Source: SAR324 cluster bacterium (lineage in GTDB: Bacteria > SAR324 > NAC60-12). From it: 9,828 nt of DNA. Shown here piece after piece: positions 7,449-9,828 of the stretch. The notes under the pieces were generated by a model. The model did not search any database. It worked only from the letters and a program-made list of their open reading frames with translations, and was not told the DNA's origin. The stretch is taken from contig JAPKDT010000065.1 in assembly GCA_028822475.1 (NCBI GenBank), positions 1 through 9,828 on the forward strand. The letters run 5' to 3'. The translations under genes and the position numbers were made by a program. Each line of letters opens with the position of its first letter. The stretch's first letter is position 1.

Positions 7449-7464
7449 GTAATAAGTTTACATC

Positions 7465-7484
7465 AAAAAACATTTTGGTTTTTT
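7465..7484 (+). terminator. Weak A/T hairpin after psd (possible terminator)
   Basis: AAAAAAC (7465-7471) and GTTTTTT (7478-7484) form a perfect seven-pair stem with a six-nt loop, and the 3' arm is itself T-rich. Only one G-C pair is present, so termination would be weak. It lies 17 nt after the psd stop. Confidence 0.3.
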
Positions 7485-7503
7485 AAATCATTAGCAAAAT
7501 AAT
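7475..7503 (+). promoter_or_regulatory. Possible sigma-70 promoter for fabI
   Basis: TTGGTT (7475-7480) and AATAAT (7498-7503) are separated by exactly 17 bp, and the -10 matches TATAAT at five of six positions. The -35 matches only weakly. The start point would fall about 15 nt before the fabI ATG, just over its AGGA ribosome site (7514-7517), giving a very short leader. Plausible but not strong; fabI might equally be read from the ftsH-psd message. Confidence 0.3.
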
Positions 7504-7525
7504 TATTGCAACTAGGATAAGAGAA

Positions 7526-8308
7526 ATGGGTAGTTTAACTGGTAAAAAAGGTGTTATTCTTGGCGTTGGCAATCAACGCAGCATTGCTTGGGCTGTTGCC
7601 GAACATTTTCATGAACAAGGTGCAGAGCTCGCGTTGACTTATCTCACCGATCCTAAGGGTCGTTTTGAGGCAAATGTCAGAAAGCTTGGTGATAAAGTAA
7701 ATGCATCCCTGATACAGGAATGTGATGTTTCAAATGATGACTCGATTCAGTCTTTAATCGGAGCATTAAATGATCATTGGGGAGAGTTGGATTTTTTAAT
7801 TCATAGTTTAGCTTTTGCAGACCAGAAGGATTTACAGGTAGATTTCTCAAGCACAAGCCGCAGCGGTTATTCAAAAGCACATGAAATTAGCGCATTTTCC
7901 CTGTTACCGCTGGCAGAAGGTGTTATCCCCATGATGAAAAAACGAGGTGGGGGTAGTATCCTCAGCATGAGTTTCATCGGCTCTATGCTGGCAGTTCCGC
8001 ATTATCATGTCATGGGTCCGGCAAAAGCATCTCTGGAAGCTTCTTCACGTTATCTGGCGAAAGAAGTCGGTCCGGACAATATTAGGGTGAATGTAATTTC
8101 TCCGGGGGCAATCAGAACCTTATCTTCTGCAGGCATTAAGGATTTTGCTGAGTTGATGCGAGTTGCCGGTGAACATTCAGCCATGAAACGTACTGCTACT
8201 CAGAGTGAGGTAGCACAAACTGCTGTATTTTTAGCTAGCGAAGCTTCCTCAGGAATTACCGGACAAGTTATTTACGTCGACTGTGGATATTCAATTATGG
8301 CAAACTAA
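7526..8308 (+). CDS. fabI: Enoyl-ACP reductase, FabI type (NADH-dependent)
   Basis: Reduces trans-2-enoyl-ACP to acyl-ACP, the last step of each round of type II fatty acid elongation; cytoplasmic. Seen: 260 residues, the family length. It is a short-chain dehydrogenase fold with the FabI-specific nucleotide loop GVGNQRSIAWAVA (13-25), D67-V68, HSLAFA (93-98), and the active site YHVMGPAKASLE with Y160 and K167 in the FabI Y-x6-K spacing. IRVNVISPGAIRTLSSAGIK (186-205) is a strong FabI signature. At the position of E. coli Y146 there is F150 (SMSFIGS), as with F149 of mycobacterial InhA, and A96 replaces E. coli G93. AGGA at 7514-7517 supports ATG 7526. It lies 77 bp after psd and 59 bp before a FabK-superfamily flavoprotein. 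Triclosan sensitivity cannot be judged from these changes alone. Confidence 0.95.
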   Translation: MGSLTGKKGVILGVGNQRSIAWAVAEHFHEQGAELALTYLTDPKGRFEANVRKLGDKVNASLIQECDVSNDDSIQSLIGALNDHWGELDFLIHSLAFADQKDLQVDFSSTSRSGYSKAHEISAFSLLPLAEGVIPMMKKRGGGSILSMSFIGSMLAVPHYHVMGPAKASLEASSRYLAKEVGPDNIRVNVISPGAIRTLSSAGIKDFAELMRVAGEHSAMKRTATQSEVAQTAVFLASEASSGITGQVIYVDCGYSIMAN

Positions 8309-8367
8309 AGTGATCCTTAATATACAATTTATTTGATTTTCAAACCCTAATTAGAGGGACAAATAAT

Positions 8368-9654
8368 ATGAGCAAAGCGCTAAATGATTTTCGCTTGAAA
8401 CTCGGTGGGAAGGAATTTGTACCTATTCTCGTCGGAGGGATGGGAGTAGATATTTCCACAGCAGAACTTGCTCTGGAAACTGCACGTTTAGGGGGTATCG
8501 GACATATTTCTGATGCAATGGTGCCCACCGTTTCTGACCGGAGATTCAAAACAAAGTTTGTACAGGAAAAACAACGCAAATACAAATACAACGTCAACAG
8601 TGCCGATAAAGCTGTGGTGCAGTTTGATCTGAAAAGACTGGCTGATGCTCAGCTGCTGCATGTTGGACGTACCATGGACGCTAAAAAGGGTGACGGGGCA
8701 GTTTTTGTAAACTGTATGGAAAAGCTTACCATGAATAATCCGCGCGACACCTTACAAACACGCCTGAATGCATCAATGGATGCCGGAATTGATGGTATAA
8801 CATTGAGTGCCGGACTACATTTAGGTTCGATGGAACTGATGAAAGATCATTCTAGATTCAGGGATGTCCTGATTGGTATTATCGTTTCATCACCACGGGC
8901 TTTACGCCCTTTTCTTAAACGTGCAGCTAAGTACAAAAGACTTCCTGATTATATCATTGTAGAGGGTCCTCTGGCCGGAGGTCACTTAGGTTTCGGCTGT
9001 GACAACTGGCAAGAATATGATCTTAAAATAATTGTACAGGATGTGTTGGATTTCTTAAAAGAAAACGATCTCGACATTCCTGTGATTCCTGCTGGTGGTG
9101 TTTTTACTGGAACTGATGCTGTAGATTATTTTGAATCCGGCGCTTCCGCTGTACAAGTTGCAACTCGTTTTACCGTGACTAAAGAATGCGGCCTGCCCGA
9201 CCGTACAAAACATCACTACTTTGAGGCAGTTGAGAAAGATATTGTTGTTAATACGATCTCACCAACCGGATATCCGATGCGTATGTTACGACAGTCGCCG
9301 GGAATAGGTTCCGGAATTCGCCCTAATTGTGAAGCCTTCGGTTATATCCTAGACAATAAGGGGCATTGCGCATACGTTGAAGCCTATAACAAGGAACTGG
9401 AAAATAACCCAGAAAAAATTTCTATTAAGGACAAAACCTGCCTCTGCACGCATTTCCGTAAATTTACTATTTGGACATGCGGTCATTATGTTTACCGTCT
9501 CAAAGATACTTCTCATAAACTTGAAAATGGGAAATATCAACTTTTAAGCGCGGAAGAAGTTTTTCAGGATTATCAGTTCAGTAAAAATTATGCGATTAAA
9601 CTTCCAGAAAAGATAGAATTTGCCTCCTCAGATTTAACTTTGGCTGCTGCATAG
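8368..9654 (+). CDS. FMN-dependent oxidoreductase of the nitronate monooxygenase/FabK superfamily
   Basis: Members of this TIM-barrel flavoprotein superfamily oxidise alkyl nitronates or, as FabK, reduce enoyl-ACP. Seen: 428 residues, longer than the usual 310-350. The N-terminal substrate/FMN strand is ILVGGMGVDIST (20-31). The FMN-phosphate motif is EGPLAGGHLGFG (199-210), with H206 in the catalytic-His position. IPVIPAGGVFTGTDA (237-251) and GASAVQVATRF (258-268) complete the phosphate site. After about residue 315 comes an extension with C321, C334, C358, C360, C371 and nearby H362 and H373, which could hold a metal. An AGAGG-like ribosome site (8353-8358) lies 9 nt before the ATG and sits in a small CCCT/AGGG inverted repeat. 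It follows fabI on the same strand by 59 bp. A lipid-related role is inferred from this neighbour. The exact substrate is unknown; the family call is firm. Confidence 0.88.
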   Translation: MSKALNDFRLKLGGKEFVPILVGGMGVDISTAELALETARLGGIGHISDAMVPTVSDRRFKTKFVQEKQRKYKYNVNSADKAVVQFDLKRLADAQLLHVGRTMDAKKGDGAVFVNCMEKLTMNNPRDTLQTRLNASMDAGIDGITLSAGLHLGSMELMKDHSRFRDVLIGIIVSSPRALRPFLKRAAKYKRLPDYIIVEGPLAGGHLGFGCDNWQEYDLKIIVQDVLDFLKENDLDIPVIPAGGVFTGTDAVDYFESGASAVQVATRFTVTKECGLPDRTKHHYFEAVEKDIVVNTISPTGYPMRMLRQSPGIGSGIRPNCEAFGYILDNKGHCAYVEAYNKELENNPEKISIKDKTCLCTHFRKFTIWTCGHYVYRLKDTSHKLENGKYQLLSAEEVFQDYQFSKNYAIKLPEKIEFASSDLTLAAA

Positions 9655-9706
9655 TTTGTTAAGATCAGGAAACGGGAGCCATTTTTACTTTAAACAGCAT
9701 TGCAGA

Positions 9707-9728
9707 AAGAGAAAAATACTCATCTCTT
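9707..9728 (+). terminator. Weak hairpin after the flavoprotein gene (possible terminator)
   Basis: AAGAGA (9707-9712) and TCTCTT (9723-9728) form a six-pair stem with a ten-nt loop, followed by the T-rich stretch AATGTTTTATATT. It lies 53 nt past the stop and just before the tRNA promoter, where a boundary is expected. The stem is short and the T-run interrupted, so the call is tentative. Confidence 0.33.
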
Positions 9729-9739
9729 AATGTTTTATA

Positions 9740-9768
9740 TTGACAAATCCTCCATAACATTTCATAAT
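9740..9768 (+). promoter_or_regulatory. Near-consensus sigma-70 promoter for tRNA-Thr
   Basis: A perfect TTGACA (9740-9745), a 17-bp spacer and CATAAT (9763-9768, five of six matches) make this the best vegetative promoter in the window. The predicted start point is near 9775, about ten nt before the mature tRNA 5' end, which suits a strong stable-RNA promoter. Confidence 0.85.
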
Positions 9769-9784
9769 TATTCGTTTAACTCAT

Positions 9785-9828
9785 GCTGGCATAGCTCAAC
9801 TGGTAGAGCAGCTGATTTGTAATCAGCA
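9785..9828 (+). tRNA. tRNA-Thr(TGT), 3' part cut by window edge
   Basis: Decodes ACA threonine codons. Seen: acceptor 5' strand GCTGGCA (9785-9791), D-arm GCTC/GAGC with loop AACTGGTA, anticodon stem GCTGA/TCAGC and loop TTTGTAA with anticodon TGT at 9818-9820. The window ends one base after the anticodon stem, so the variable loop, T-arm and acceptor 3' strand lie outside. In many bacteria tRNA-Thr(TGT) begins a tRNA cluster ahead of tuf or secE, but the continuation is not visible here. Confidence 0.93.

Noticed and set aside
1..9828. Hidden mobile element, CRISPR array or defence system
   Set aside because: Coding density is normal, all genes are recognisable housekeeping or flagellar families, and no transposase, regular spaced repeats or target-site duplications were seen.

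Overview
The window reads as an ordinary chromosomal segment of a motile, flagellated Gram-negative bacterium. Evidence for this is an MS-ring FliF and a FliH, an inner-membrane FtsH protease, a bacterial-type phosphatidylserine decarboxylase and a FabI. The sequence is moderately AT-rich by eye. Gene content is compatible with a proteobacterium, perhaps a marine delta-type or SAR324-like lineage, but I cannot fix the taxon from sequence alone. I see no insertion sequences, phage genes, CRISPR arrays or toxin-antitoxin pairs, and all the main frames are intact.

Left part, minus strand (1-4552): three genes read leftwards. A NorM-type MATE exporter (3137-4552) is followed by fliF (1346-2959) and then fliH (from 1232, running off the left edge). 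A good sigma-54 promoter candidate and a palindrome lie in the leader of fliF. In the usual flagellar order fliF-fliG-fliH, the switch gene fliG sits between the two, but here it is absent. The 113-bp gap instead holds a 66-nt imperfect hairpin with about 25 pairs.

Centre (4553-4737): a 185-bp AT-rich divergent intergenic region separates the MATE gene from ftsH. It contains several short direct and inverted repeats that may be operators.

Right part, plus strand (4738-9654): ftsH and psd are translationally coupled through a TGATG overlap. They are followed by fabI and by a long flavoprotein of the nitronate monooxygenase/FabK superfamily. Three of these four relate to membrane lipids: PSD makes phosphatidylethanolamine, FabI completes the fatty acid elongation cycle, and FtsH is the membrane-bound protease that in E. 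coli sets the lipid balance. The flavoprotein belongs to the superfamily that includes FabK, a different type of enoyl-ACP reductase. I infer a loose membrane-homeostasis neighbourhood, not a new system.

Right edge (9740-9828): a near-consensus sigma-70 promoter drives a tRNA-Thr(TGT) gene, which is cut by the window end after the anticodon stem.

The points most worth a second look are the missing fliG with its hairpin, the sigma-54 site, the acidic C-terminal tail on FliH, the InhA-like Phe in the FabI active site, and the Cys-rich C-terminal extension of the flavoprotein.
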